From Cryptomeria japonica (taxonomy: Eukaryota; Streptophyta; Pinopsida; Cupressales; Cupressaceae), in contig NC_081406.1 in assembly GCF_030272615.1 (NCBI RefSeq), positions 143,773,041 to 143,837,040 on the forward strand: a stretch of DNA of 64,000 bases. The letters run 5' to 3'. Shown piece after piece: positions 1-10,826 of the stretch. The notes under the pieces are model-generated. The model was not told the DNA's origin, searched no databases, and saw nothing but the letters and a program-made list of their open reading frames with translations. Position numbers and translations under genes: made by a program. Every line of letters begins with the position of its first letter. Within the stretch, counting starts at the first letter, position 1.

Positions 1-642
1 CATGTAAAACTACTTGTGATTTGATATAATTCTGATATGCTTATTAATTAGAAATCAACTCCACACAGTCAACATGCCTTCTCATGATTATTTCCATAAT
101 TGCAATATGAAAACATGAAAACCAAGGAAAATTATGTTTTGATTGCGCCGCCTTTCCTTCCTAAACACCATTGGGCTGATTTGAAAACACCGCTTTGAAC
201 CTTGAACTATTTTAAAAGAAGTTTATTGGTTCAAAGTTCAATGACAAAAGATCAACATTTGCGAACAAGCAGAAAGAGATAAAAGGAAAATTCAATGACA
301 CGGGAATGAACCTTGAACCTTGAACCATTTTTAAAGAAGGTTCAATGGTTGAAGTTCAAAGTGACCACAAGACTAGTACTAAATAGACAACCGCAAAAAC
401 CAGACAAAAGACCGATTGAACCTTGAACCTTGAACCGAAAAGGTTCAAAGTTCAAGTTCAACAAATATGCTAATGACGACTTAGAACTTAATGGATCACA
501 TTTCCCTTGAACTCAAATTTTGAACTTTATAAAAGGTTCAACGAAAGAGTACAAAACTCGTTTGATGAAGACTTAAGTCCTATGAAAATAATGACCCCTA
601 TTTTTGATGGGCTATAAGTGGAAAAATAAAGAGGGGGCAACA
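1..642 (-). repeat. Element A 3' LTR, terminal 642 bp only
   Basis: This stretch matches 28669-29311 from the first base of the window, so the LTR continues beyond the left edge. On the element strand it begins TGTTGCCCCC at 642. It contains an array of GGTTCAA / TTGAACC words in both orientations (about 180-550). The sequence next to it at 643 onwards is not clearly purine-rich on the element strand, so the polypurine tract is not identified. Confidence 0.85.
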
Positions 643-820
643 ATTGGCTTTGACTGGGGAACAGTACTGTGAGGGACTAGGAAGGAACTTAGAATCTTTG
701 GTTTCGCACTACAACAAAGACGAGGATGCAAAATAGGTATAGCTTGACACAATAAAACTGACACAACAAAATTGAGAAAACAACACTGAGCTATGTATAG
801 AGAATGCAGGGAATACCTGC

Positions 821-1896
821 TTACAATTTGTAGAGCTTGAGATCCTGTCGATTATAAGATAGGGGAAGAACAGTACCATCCATATACGCGAGCTTGAAGA
901 ATTCGGTCCCTTCACCTCATGAATTAGAAACGGACCTTTCCACAAGGACTCAAATTTTCCATGTGCTCCCCTCAGCTCCCTTCTTTTGTCCCAGAGTAGA
1001 ACTTGATCTCCCTGCATAAATTTCCTCGACCTAGCTTTACGGTCAAAAATCTATTTAACCCACTGCTGATGTTCTGTAATGTGGTCAACCAATTTTTCCC
1101 TTTCCTCTTCTATTCTAGCCAGATGCATAATCCTCCTTTCCAGTGCATTTTGAAAATGTGAATCTTCAATAACTGTCTGTAATTTGGAAGCTGCCAATTC
1201 AAGAGGAAGTGAGAGCTGAGCCCCAACACCATACACTGGTTCAAAAGGTGACATACCAATTGCTCATTTTGGTGATGTCCTGTCTGCCCACAGGGCCTCA
1301 CATAACCTTTTATGCCAATCCCTAGCATTTTCACTGACCAATTTCTTCATGATATTTATCAGATTTTTGTTACTAGATTCTCCCTGACCATTACCTTGTG
1401 GATAATAGTCAGAGGAATGCACCAAGGAAATACCATGATCATAACAAAACATGGATATTTCTGTAGAAGAAAAACTTGCAGCATTATTAGTCACTATCTT
1501 CAATGGTACCCCAAAACGAACCAGAATATTTTCCTTTAAGAACTCACATATTACTTCTAAGGTTGTTCTCCTAACAGGCACTGCTTCTACCCTCTTAGTA
1601 AAATAATCTATAGCCATGAGAATATGTGTATGTCCAGCGCTGGAAGAAGGTGTTAGTGGACCAATGAAATCTAGTCCCCATTGCTTGAAAGGTTCTTCCA
1701 CAACCACTAGCCTGAGAGGTAAAGCAGCTAGTTGTGGTTTCCCTATAAAGAATTTACATTTATCACACTTTGCAACCCAAACATAAGCATCTTTAAACAT
1801 ACTGGGCCAATAATAGCAATTTCTTAGTATTTTGTATGTGGTGACTGTGGAAGAGAAATGACCGCCACAAGCATCATCATGAAATGACTTCAGCAA
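821..1896 (-). pseudogene. Element A integrase (pol C-terminus)
   Basis: Retroviral-type integrase that would insert element cDNA into the genome. The N-terminal zinc-binding region (H in FHDDACGGH, then CDKC) lies near 1740-1880. The core shows DFIGPL, AIDYFTK and GVPLKIVTNN. The second catalytic Asp is therefore Asn here (usual motif TDN), a G-to-A change. The Glu is kept in GQGESSNKNL near 1390. The reading frame is shared with the RT upstream. Stops fall at about 1255-1263 and 1018-1050, and a frameshift near 895 moves the true C-terminus (ending LKLYKL, stop 821-823) to another frame. It is inactive as it stands. Confidence 0.88.
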
Positions 1897-1905
1897 GGCC
1901 TCATG

Positions 1906-2529
1906 CTACACTTTATCCACACACCTCAGAAAGGTTCCATCTAGACCTTTCTTATATAACATGTTATCAAAAATAACATATTTAGTTGCTTTTAATTTCA
2001 GGTTTCTCTTTACTCTGGGAGACAAATGTGTAGGACATTCTCCATATGTCAGGAAAAAGGCTACATCAGTGAACCATTCATCCTGCAGGCTAACAAAAAG
2101 GGCTAAAGGCAAACTTCCTTCTTCTTCTTTATTTTCTGCCATTAGGCGACACAATCCCTGTCCATGAACTAACTTCATTGGCTTGATATCCAAGTCAAAT
2201 TCTTGAACCTTTGAAACCCAAGTTGCTCTATTATTCATTCCCACCTCTTGCTGAGTCAAGATACTTTTAACAACAGAATTAGGCACAAAAACACTTGAAT
2301 GAGAATGCAATATGTAATACTTGAAATGCTTAATAACTTTAACAACTGTGAAAGCCTGCTTCTCATTCAATGAATAGTTTAATTCATGTTTTTTAAGCGG
2401 AATGCTCATAAACGCAATGGGGACCTCTTCACCAAGTTCATTCTTCTACAGGAGAATATCGAACATTGTGTGTTCTGAAACATTACAATAAATAATGAAA
2501 CTTTTCTTGCAATCAGGATTAATTAATGT
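1906..2529 (-). pseudogene. Element A gypsy-type RNase H (gRH) and linker to integrase
   Basis: This is the RNase H domain that normally follows RT in Ty3/gypsy pol, followed by the linker that joins integrase. Recognisable parts are FIIYCNVSEH, KKHELNYSLNEKQAF (the Y-S/T-x-x-E-K-E segment) and ATWVSKVQEFDLDIKP. The first catalytic Asp, usually in LYxDAS, reads as Asn (YCNVS), so this copy probably lacks activity. A TAG stop at about 2443-2445 sits where CAG would fit. Another at about 1903-1905 separates it from integrase in the same frame and also fits CAG-to-TAG. Confidence 0.8.
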
Positions 2530-3725
2530 TGGAGCATGAATGATGGCTTTTTTAACTTCTTCAAAAGCTTTCTTTGAATCCTCTTTCCATTTAAAGATAT
2601 GTTTCTCACTCATCATTCCTATAATATGCTTAGTGATTTCAGTAAAATCTGGCACAAATCTCCTAAGAAAGCTTACTTGACCAAAGAATGATTTGACACC
2701 ACTCCTATTTGACGACAAACTTAATTGTTGAATAGCTTTAACATGATTAGGATCAATCTTGATACCATCTTGTGAAACTATATGTCCTAAAAGCTTTCCT
2801 TCAGTGACACAAAAAATTGATTTCTTTGGGTTAAGAGAAATACCATGATCTCGGCATCTTTGCAACATAGCTTCTAAATCCTTGAAATGATCTTCCCTTT
2901 TCTTGGAGAAAATTGTCAAATCATCTAGATACACAACAATGGTCTTACCAATCAGATGACCAAATGAAAGGTTCATTGCTCTTTGGATAGTAGCTCCAGC
3001 ATTTATTAGACCGAAGGGCATGCGATTATAGGCAAAAGTTCCCCATGGTGTTGTAAAGGCGGTTTTGTGTTGATCTTCTTTTACCACACTTATCTGATTA
3101 TATCTAGAGAAACCATCAAGCATCGACATCATTTCAGATCCAGCAATAGTTCGGAGAATGTGATTCATTGTAGGTAAAGGATAATTATCTTTTAAGCTAG
3201 CCTGATTCAGATTCTGGAAATCAACGCAAATTCTTATCTCTCCATTTTTCTTGCGAACCGGAACAATGTTAGCCACCTATGTTGAATGATGAATTGGATA
3301 GATTATCCTTGCCTGAAGCATTTTATCTATTTCTCTGAAAATTGCATCTGCAACTTTTGGGTTATAATTCCTTAATTTTTGCCTAAAAGGAGTCGCTTCT
3401 GGTTTAAGGGGAATATGATGTTGAAATTGATCATCTCTGAAATATTTCAAATCTTCATAGGACCAGGAAAAAACATCAAGAAACCTTCTCAACAGTTCAA
3501 TGAACAAATGCCTTTCTTTCGGAGTGCAACATTTACCCAAATTAACCATTTTTGGATTCTTTTCCTCACCAATATTAATCTTCTCATATTCACCTGATGT
3601 ATAAGCATTGTGGGAATCAGTTCTTCTTACAAACTTGTCATTACGATTGAATAGGCTCTCTAAAGTCACCAATCCTTTTGGAATTCGATTTCCCTTAAGC
3701 TGAACTACTCCCTCTCTAAAGCTTC
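2530..3725 (-). pseudogene. Element A reverse transcriptase
   Basis: Ty3/gypsy reverse transcriptase that would copy element RNA into DNA inside virus-like particles. Visible blocks are VANIVPVRKKNG, RICVDFQNLN, MLDGFSRYNQ, MPFGLINAGAT and the catalytic YLDD (about 2920-2931), followed by SLNPKKS and KLLGHIVS. A TAG at 3277-3279 replaces the usual Trp before VANIVP (TGG to TAG). The N-terminal part (3280-3725) carries the segment that joins RT to the upstream RNase H domain. A frameshift near 3720 separates it from aRH. The closest relative in this window is the RT of element C, which shares YLDDLT and the downstream block. Confidence 0.9.
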
Positions 3726-4480
3726 CCATCCTCATCTGGACAAAATTCATTACATTGGTTTTCTGAACCTTCAAAATACGAAGAAGCAAACATAGCAGCA
3801 TTTTGTAAGAACTTATCAATATGCTTATCATCTTCAAACAATTTCCAAAAATTTGAATTATCAGGGATGTTTGGGCGATAAACTACTTCAATTCTGTAAA
3901 CATCTGTACCAAAATTTGGATGCAGAAGTAATAATGATGCTGATACTGCTAAGGAATCTGCGCGAGAATTTTGACTTCTGGGAATAGCTTCTATTGAAAA
4001 TGCATCAAAATACTCAATTCCATCCCAAATTATATTTCTATAATGCTTGAGCCTCTCATTTTTTACAAAAAAACGATTGTGTACCAGATTAACAATCAAT
4101 TTTGCATCACCTTTAGCACACAACAGTTTAATCCCTCTCTTCTTGGCTTGTTCAATTCCTAGCAATAATGCCTCATATTCTGTAGTATTATTTGTATTTT
4201 TAAACTCCAGCTTAAATGAAAAAGGAAAATTCTCACCCTGTGGAGAAATAAGTACCACTCCAGCACCAGATCCAGCAAATGCACAACTTTTGTCAAATTC
4301 CATTGTCCAGAACCCTGCAGTGTGATCAACCACATCTTTTGACATATTTTTAATGTCATCAGAGAAAAGCAAATAGTTACCAAATTCACATTCCTGGTAC
4401 AATATTTGTGATTTTGGATCCTCTGAAGGAAACACTGTAAATTTGGATTTTGGTTCTAGTATGAGAGTAATCTTCTACCT
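3716..4480 (-). pseudogene. Element A additional RNase H (aRH), upstream of RT
   Basis: A second RNase H domain of the archaeal/plant-like type known from Tat elements. The active-site series is visible: FDKSCAFAGSGAGVVL (first Asp), NNTTEYEALLLGI (Glu), CAKGDAKLIVNLV (Asp) and NSRADSLAVSAS (last Asp). It lies between protease and RT rather than between gRH and integrase. It is read in frame +1 relative to its neighbours, with a single-base shift near 4500 and one back near 3720, so the original protein was probably continuous. All four acidic positions are kept, unlike the gRH copy downstream. Confidence 0.85.
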
Positions 4481-4482
4481 TC

Positions 4483-5281
4483 CTATAGGAATCGTTGCCT
4501 TAGACCAATATATTTTATCTCACCACCTAGGTCTATACAAAAAGTCCTACTCAACAACATTCCATAACTTGCTGGAATATTAGCAACCAATATTGTGAGC
4601 TTTACTCTTTTATTGGGATGAACTGTTAAAGCAACTTGAGCATCTTTAATCTGACTGAGTAAAGGAATTTGTTTAGAATCCATTGAGAAGCATTTGCCAA
4701 AGGTTTTAGTGAGTTTGAGACCTAATGCTTTGGCCACCGTGGAAGGCATTATATTATCTGAAACTCCCAAATCAATAATACAGTTATTAAGTTTATAACC
4801 ATTGATAAATAAAGAGACATAGAAAGGCTCAAGTTTCTGGTCAAGCATATGTGATGGTCCTACAGGTTCATTAACTAACACTTTTGATGTAAAAGCATTG
4901 GTTTGTTCGGTTAACTGGGCTTCAGTATTGAATGGTAAAGACTCAAAGTTTGTCAATAAATCAGAGGGTTGCCACTGAGAGCTTTCCCTCCGCACATATT
5001 TAATCAACTTTTCCAGCTCTTTGGGATTCAGCCTGAGGTATTCAGCAAGAGAGATTTGAATTTTTGATGTTTTACAAAACTCAACAATATCAAAAGGGAT
5101 ATCAGACTCAGGTCGCTTCAATATTTGAACCTCTTGAACCTTTGAACCTGCTTCTGAATTTTGGTTCATAGGTTCCTTACCCTTAGTTAAATTTTCATAG
5201 GATGATGGAGTGCTTATATTTTTAAATTGAAGCTGGTTTCTAGTGAAAATGACACAAGAGGGATCTTCAAGGGTTACCAAT
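4483..5281 (-). pseudogene. Element A aspartic protease, C-terminal part of the gag-pro junction
   Basis: A retropepsin-like protease that would cleave the polyprotein. The region PFYVSLFINGYKLNNCIID followed by LGVSDNIMP matches the active-site loop, with D-L-G in place of D-S/T-G. The flanking segment has a Pro- and Glu-rich linker. The ORF runs into the LTR of B at 5282. The part upstream of it continues at 23113 in the same frame once B and one copy of its target duplication are ignored. The frame is lost at about 4490, just before aRH. Confidence 0.8.
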
Positions 5282-6798
5282 TGTACATTAGGAAATAGGA
5301 AATCATCACAAGACAAGATAAACATAATAGCTCAATCACAAAAACTTAGAATGCAATGAATCTATCCTAAGACACTCAATAGAGACATAAAATAAAAACA
5401 TTCAAAAGCAAAGATTATGCAAACCAAAGATGTGATTTGAATGCTCCTTCATGCAGCTCCATTGTTCTTTTTTCCTCTTCAAATGGTTTGGTTGTGGATC
5501 TCACCTACAAGTGCACACACATAATTGAAAGCAAGATGGACATTGATTATTGATCAAGAGTACTAGAAGCATAAATTCGATAGTCTGATTACCAATTAGC
5601 TTTGATTGATGAAGATCATCCAATTTATAGAAGAATTGGAGAGATGACAAGATTAGCATGATGCAATTCAAATGGAAATTGCAAATCAATATGACAAATT
5701 ATGACAAATTATGCACTTTCTATGCATAATTTGTTGATTGATAATTTATGACAAATTATGACAACTTCTATGTCAAAATTGATTGATTGTCAATTATGAC
5801 AAATTTATGACCAATTGACATGTCATTTCCATGAATTTAGGAGAGAAATAGGAGGAAAATGAAATTAGGAATTAAGAAAATTAGAAAATTGAAATTGATG
5901 AAAATTAGGAATTAGAAATTAAGTAAATTAATTAATAATCTTTCATTTATTAATTAATTCACAAAGAGGAATAATTAGCCAATTAAATGAACATTTAATT
6001 GTGACAAGAAGACTTAGGATAAATAAATAAATTATTTAATCCTAGAGGAAGAAATGACACACAAGGTTAAATGATTAAATCACAAAACCCTAGAAGCTGA
6101 ATTAGTAATGCGAGAATGACAATTAGATCTTGATTGAAGATAATTGATATCGATCATGATTCTGATTAAATGATTTGATTGATAAATATGCCAATTGACG
6201 AGGAACAATGACAAATTGATCCAAATTGACACAATTGAGACAGACAACAATTGATAGCGAAATGATCACAAAATGACAAAATTGACAAGTGGACAAGGAT
6301 CGATGACAAAAATAGATTGCAAGATGACAAGATTAAAAATGACCACGATCGATGACAAATCGATCGCAAAAATGACAAGATCGAACATGACAACGACCGA
6401 TGACAAATCGATCGTTAAATGACAAGATTGAAGGATTGATGATAAATCGACAAGATTGATAAGAATACAACGATCGATGACAAATCGATCGCAAGATTGA
6501 TAGGAGGACAAAACCCTAATTAGGATTGACGATGTCCAAAATGATGACAAATTAGCATGCACATTGATGCAACAGGATAAAATCGATCAAAATCATGACT
6601 GGATAATGTTGTCGACAAGACCAAATTCGAATACGAGATGAATGAAGAATATAGAAGAATGACTTGATGCTCGCAAATGATAAAGATCAAGTGCAAATCA
6701 TAGGAGAAATGTTAATGCGATGCAAAAACCTAAACTGAGGCAATGCGCAAATGTTAAAGCATGATTCCGCAAGCGTTGACCATTTTTAGGTGCCTACA
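5282..6798 (-). repeat. Element B 3' LTR (1517 bp)
   Basis: On the plus strand it begins TGTACATTAGG and ends GGTGCCTACA, and it equals 21596-23112 in length. It is AT-rich, with runs of TATGACAAATTATGACAA-type words near 5690-5830. From about 6340 to 6495 it has a cluster of CGATCGAT hairpins. The polypurine tract follows at once at 6799. Confidence 0.95.
6346..6491. repeat. Hairpin cluster in B LTR: CGATCGAT-GACAA-ATCGATCG
   Basis: Two perfect 8-bp inverted repeats with a 5-base loop lie at 6346-6366 and 6471-6491. Imperfect copies are at about 6394-6414 and 6433-6450. In the other LTR several CpG sites in the same cluster have become TG or CA, as expected if they were methylated. A protein-binding or silencing site is possible, but no function can be read from the sequence. 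Confidence 0.6.
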
Positions 6799-6814
6799 TT
6801 TTGCCCCTCTTTGA
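6799..6814 (-). other. Element B polypurine tract
   Basis: On the element strand this reads TCAAAGAGGGGCAAAA directly before the 3' LTR. Such a tract primes plus-strand DNA synthesis in LTR elements. The same tract is found beside the LTR of element D at 57827. Confidence 0.85.
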
Positions 6815-7072
6815 GACAATGCAATTTTAAGCGTTGTTTCAAAAAATGATAATGAAAATGCCCCAGACAATAACAATGACATATGCATGCCCCCTCGAAG
6901 AATTGGCCGGAAACATGCAGAAAAGAGGCCAATTGATCGATAAAAAAGATAGGATCAAACGGACTGACAATCGGATATCGGATGCAGGAAGGACAAGCAA
7001 TTTAAGATGCACAAGAATGTGACCAACATAAGATGGAGAGGATGCACGTCCATCTATGCATTGACAAAGAGC

Positions 7073-7078
7073 TATAAA
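7073..7078 (+). promoter_or_regulatory. TATA box of the antisense PMD gene in B
   Basis: TATAAA lies 275 nt inside the 3' LTR edge and 89 nt before a candidate first ATG at 7162. Element D has TATAAATA 276 nt from its own LTR edge and 99 nt before the matching ATG. Conserved position and strand support a promoter. No transcript evidence is available here. Confidence 0.5.
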
Positions 7079-7161
7079 TGAGACCAAGAGGTTGAAAATT
7101 GCTCATTTGCACTAGACAAAGAGGAGAATTTGTTGATCTAGACAAGGACACTTGCAGAGAG

Positions 7162-7624
7162 ATGGCGAACATTCCAATGGCAGATCACCTTAGGGAACAC
7201 GTACGCACATTCAGATGACCAGACAACGTAGGAGCAGCAGTATGGATCTCGAAAACCCATGTTTTCAATTTCATGAAGTTTGAATGCTTGCGGGACATTG
7301 CAGAGCCCACTGGGGATGCCAAAAAGGACTCCTGTGCTTGTGTAGGGCGAAACCTATGCTTGTGTAGGGTCTTCTGCGCTTGTGTAGGAAGACACAAGCG
7401 CAAGTTACCTGACACAGGCATAGGTTCTCTGACACAGGCACAATTGTGCACTGAAAACCCTAATTTTGGTCAAAATGACATGCAAATGATCCGGAACGGA
7501 GGGATAAGGGTAGGATAAGTCAGATTAGATGAAAAACACCTTGATTGGAACATGAAAATGAGGAAATGCAACCCGTAGGAGCAAACCCTAAAACTGACAA
7601 AAATGTGCCCCAATTGTGATGCAG
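7162..7624 (+). other. Candidate first exon and intron of the B antisense gene
   Basis: The ATG at 7162 opens a short coding stretch (MANIPMADHLREHV) that matches one in element D at 58201 (MASVRK, stop, DHLSKRV). In D the stretch ends at a good 5' splice site (ATG|GTGAGT). In B the same place reads ATGGATCTC, so the donor looks lost. A plausible acceptor, GATGCAG, ends at 7624 just before the PMD reading frame. Within this interval 7330-7445 holds repeats of TGTGTAGG / GACACAGGC words. In-frame stops are present. The exon model is inferred from comparison of two degraded copies. Confidence 0.4.
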
Positions 7625-7670
7625 TCGACAGTATCCATTGATCACGCGGGAGAATCGACCAGATTGCTTC

Positions 7671-9448
7671 ATGCTATGACATAGACTTAGGAGCATAGCG
7701 AGAGATACTTTAGCAGGACTGGGGATATACTATGTCACATTCATGCCCGAGATTAGGGCAAACACAAGACTGCTTACCGCATTGGCAGAGCGATGGCATT
7801 CAGAGACCTCCTCATTCCATCTGGCGACTGGAGAGGCGACGGTGACACTGGAGGATGTATGGCGTATCCTCCGCATTCCGATTCATGGAGAGATGATAGA
7901 GTATGACCCAGTGATAGGGAGAGACGCATTGTATAGACTGTATGAGTGCAACGCAGATGATTTGGATATTGTCGAGAGGGAGATTGGCTGGGAGACCATA
8001 GCATCAAAGTATGATCGACGATATGTGGTGATAGCAATGGTGATAGTGTGTCTACTAGCAGGAGACAGACGAGGACATGGATTCCCTATTGGATGGGGAA
8101 GAGTGCTAGATCGGATGGCGACAAAGGGGACGATGTACGCATGGGGACCATGTGTACTGGCTATGCTCTATTTTCAGCTGCATCAAATAGCATATCAGGG
8201 AGTTCAGACTTTGAGCTGTGGAGTCACATTGCTTCAGATATGGGCATTTGAGCACATAGCTATATGTCGACCAATGACAGAGAGACAGGTAGTACCACAC
8301 TGACCATATGTGTATTTCTATGGTGGAGCACTGAGACAGGGTCCGTTTGGATATATATTGTACTGGCGACATGAGCTAGATAGACTGAGAGAGTTCACAT
8401 GGAGGCCATATCGTGATTGCCCAGGATGGTCAGATGATCATGAGGAGCTACCATATTGTAGACAGGAGAGGTACCTAATTGGGCGACCAGTAAATTTCCA
8501 GAGAGTGATTGAGATGTACCTGCCAGAGAGGGTTAGACGACAGTTTGGAGAGAGGCAGGATGTACCCAAGAGAACTGCACACTTTGCTCGATCTCACAGA
8601 GAGACGAGTCAGTGGGGTAGTATGATTCAGCCACATATAGCATATGCTGACTTCGCACAGCTACAGCAGAGACCGTGGGAGTGGGGATCAGATGTGGAGG
8701 ACGCTGGGACGACAGATGAGTATGATAGATGGTTTGCACAATGACGACCAGTGCCATTGACAGATCTGGATATTCCAGTACCGAGGCAACAGGAGGACTT
8801 CCCACTCACAGGAGAGGAGGAGGGAGATGAGGAGGACGAGGAGGATGAGGGTGGGGATGAGGATGATAGAGATGATGAGGACAGAGATGCAGATGGGGAT
8901 GATGAGGACGAAGATGAGGATGATGACGAGGACAGAGATGAGGATGGGGGTAGGAGTCATTACAGGACATACCCATAGAGCCAGAGATAGCTAGGATAGA
9001 GGAGATGGACATGTGCAGGGCTACCATAGCAAGTCAGTAGGATTATATTGCGACTTTAGAGAGACAAAATGAGTAGTTCAGAGCAGAGATAGCCAGACTC
9101 ATAGTGGCTTGAGACATAGCAGTAGCGCAGGCACAGTGAGAAGGACAGAGAGTCACTAAGTATATTGGGTCGATTCGAGATGCCAATGTACGGGAGCTAG
9201 GACAGATGCTGGTAGAGACCGGAGAGGAGATATGCCATTGGAGGACACTATATGAGAGTGCAGTTCCACCAGAGCAGAGAGCACCTTCATATCGAGCACG
9301 ATCGAGGACAGAGAGCAGGGCATGCTCTCGGAGGTCATTGAGCAGCATGGGGGTGAGTGGACCTATGAGACCACCACAGCCAGGACCAGGAGGGACATCA
9401 TCCGTGAGACATTGCAGGGATGAGGAGGATAGAGGGAGCACCCAGTGA
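7671..9448 (+). pseudogene. Plant mobile domain (MAIN-like) gene, antisense to element B
   Basis: The N-terminal half is a plant mobile domain. LLTALAERWHSETSSFHL, then TVTLEDVWRILRIPIHGE, fits the family signature (ERW, ET, FHL, GE, TLEDV, GE). IGWGRVLDRM and LLQIWAFEHIAI lie further on. From about 8810 to 8950 it has a long Asp/Glu tract encoded by GAT/GAG repeats. A helical segment and an Arg/Ser-rich, Pro-rich tail end at 9448. Stops at 7677, 8301 and 8742, and several after 8978, are CGA-to-TGA or CAG-to-TAG changes. A frameshift occurs near 8960. Related proteins in Arabidopsis (MAIN, MAIL1) act in nuclear silencing, and PMDs are known in transposons. What this copy did is not known. 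Confidence 0.85.
8809..8950 (+). repeat. GAG/GAT trinucleotide run encoding an acidic tract
   Basis: An imperfect purine-rich array of GAGGAGGAT-like units encodes a nearly pure Asp/Glu stretch in the PMD gene. A similar acidic stretch stands at the same place in the D copy (about 62440-62630). Minus-strand ORFs over it (Pro/His-rich) are shadows. Confidence 0.8.
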
Positions 9449-10544
9449 TAGAGGCACGTGCTCCTTAGGACAGATAGTGGACATTATGTAGTTTGACATT
9501 TTGTAGTCAGCCTATGGGCCATACTGAGGACAGACAGTCCACTTTTGTACTCCGATATTTTTGTGATAGATGATATGATATGCACCGATATGATGGGATG
9601 CAATATGTTATGACTTATGTTATTTTGCATGTATGGATGACTTATGCATTGTTTATGTACCATTGTGGAACATGTGTGGATGCATTTTTTTGTGTTTTTG
9701 ATGCATTTATAATATGAAATGGATAAAATGTTCGATATGATGCTTGATATAATGCAAATATACTAACCAAATGGATGCAGGATGTAGCATGTATGTTTGG
9801 ATATCAGAGCACTAGACCAAACTAACTATCCAACCAGACGGAAGAAGTGTTAGTAAGAAGAAAAATGAAACAGAGAACAATTAGAGACGAAGAAAAACTT
9901 GCTTTCAGTATTGCACTTTGTAGGTGAGAACCTTTATTTTTATGTAGCAAAATGGATGCGTAGCATCATGGCATTGAAGGCCAGAGCTAAAATGCAACCC
10001 TATTTGTGAAAGACAGACACATCATAGACAAACAACAATCACAATCAAAAAAGAAAAGGATCAGGATCCATCCCGGTCACTCTAAATCACTCAGTGACAT
10101 CATCGAGCAACATAGGAACATGATCGAAGCCAAAGATAAATCAGTAAAAGATAAGATGCACAAATTCCAACAAATCAAACAAACATCTTGATCTTCATTG
10201 TCAAAAGTTGAAAGCGTTGATAGGACGATCATGTTGTCTGGTTTTAGGGAATGTGGTACCCCATCTAAGACAGGACACAGTCTGGTTTCGAGTATACCAC
10301 ACCCTGTATAAGACTCATGATAATAGGAACAAGGACAAATGATTTTGATACTGATATGCGATTGATATGACAGTTTGAATCAGTTTGAGTGTTTGAATTT
10401 GATTGAAAAAGTTCATCTGTTAATGTGTGATTTCATTAAAGCACAGTGTTTGATTGCGAGTCGTTGGAGGAATGCTCAGTGATCTGTCGATGCATAAAGG
10501 GAATACTTTATTGCAAAATGCGTGTTTTTGTGAGTTTTATAATT
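9449..10544. other. Element B interval without a supported gene
   Basis: Non-coding by appearance and AT-rich. It contains many GATATG and TGATATGATATG words near 9560-9730. A small plus-strand ORF at 10006-10191 (61 codons) encodes a Lys/Gln-rich, probably helical peptide. I see no relative for it in element D and cannot support it as a gene. Confidence 0.5.
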
Positions 10545-10826
10545 TTTTGTTCATTTTTTTTAGGACTTTCTTTGACTTTTTAGGGATTTTTTTCAGGACA
10601 TTATATGATTTTTTTGGATTATTTCAGGACATTTTTCAAATTTTTTTTGGATTATTTTAGGACATTTTTCAATTTTTTTGGATTATTTCAGGACATTTTT
10701 CAATTTTTAAGACTTTTTTCAGGACATTAGTCGATTTTTAAGACTTTTTTCAGGACATTATTCGATTTTTAAGACTTTTTTCAGGACATTATTCGATTTT
10801 TAAGACTTTTTTCAGGACATTATTTG
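10545..10826 (+). repeat. About 31-bp tandem minisatellite in B
   Basis: Degenerate tandem units of the form TTTTTCAGGACATTATTCGA followed by TTTTTAAGAC. The last three or four units (about 10710-10826) are nearly identical and earlier ones increasingly divergent, giving eight or nine units. The array lies between the antisense gene and the integrase end. The plus-strand ORF across it (Phe-rich) is an artefact of the T-rich repeat. Confidence 0.8.

Noticed and set aside
821-5281. An endogenous pararetrovirus (caulimovirid) origin for the RT regions
   Set aside because: LTRs, primer sites, target duplications and integrase are present; no movement protein is seen.
8533-9027. Minus-strand ORFs opposite the PMD gene (Pro/His/Ile-rich)
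   Set aside because: They are complements of the GAG/GAT acidic repeat and have no family signature.
7671-9448. The PMD gene as a host MAIN-family gene
   Set aside because: It lies between LTR/polypurine tract and integrase of a complete element and has a counterpart at the same place in element D.
10006-10191. Small Lys/Gln-rich ORF as an exon of the antisense gene
   Set aside because: No counterpart in element D and no splice evidence.
10454-10660. Phe-rich ORF as a membrane protein
   Set aside because: It is the translation of a T-rich minisatellite.
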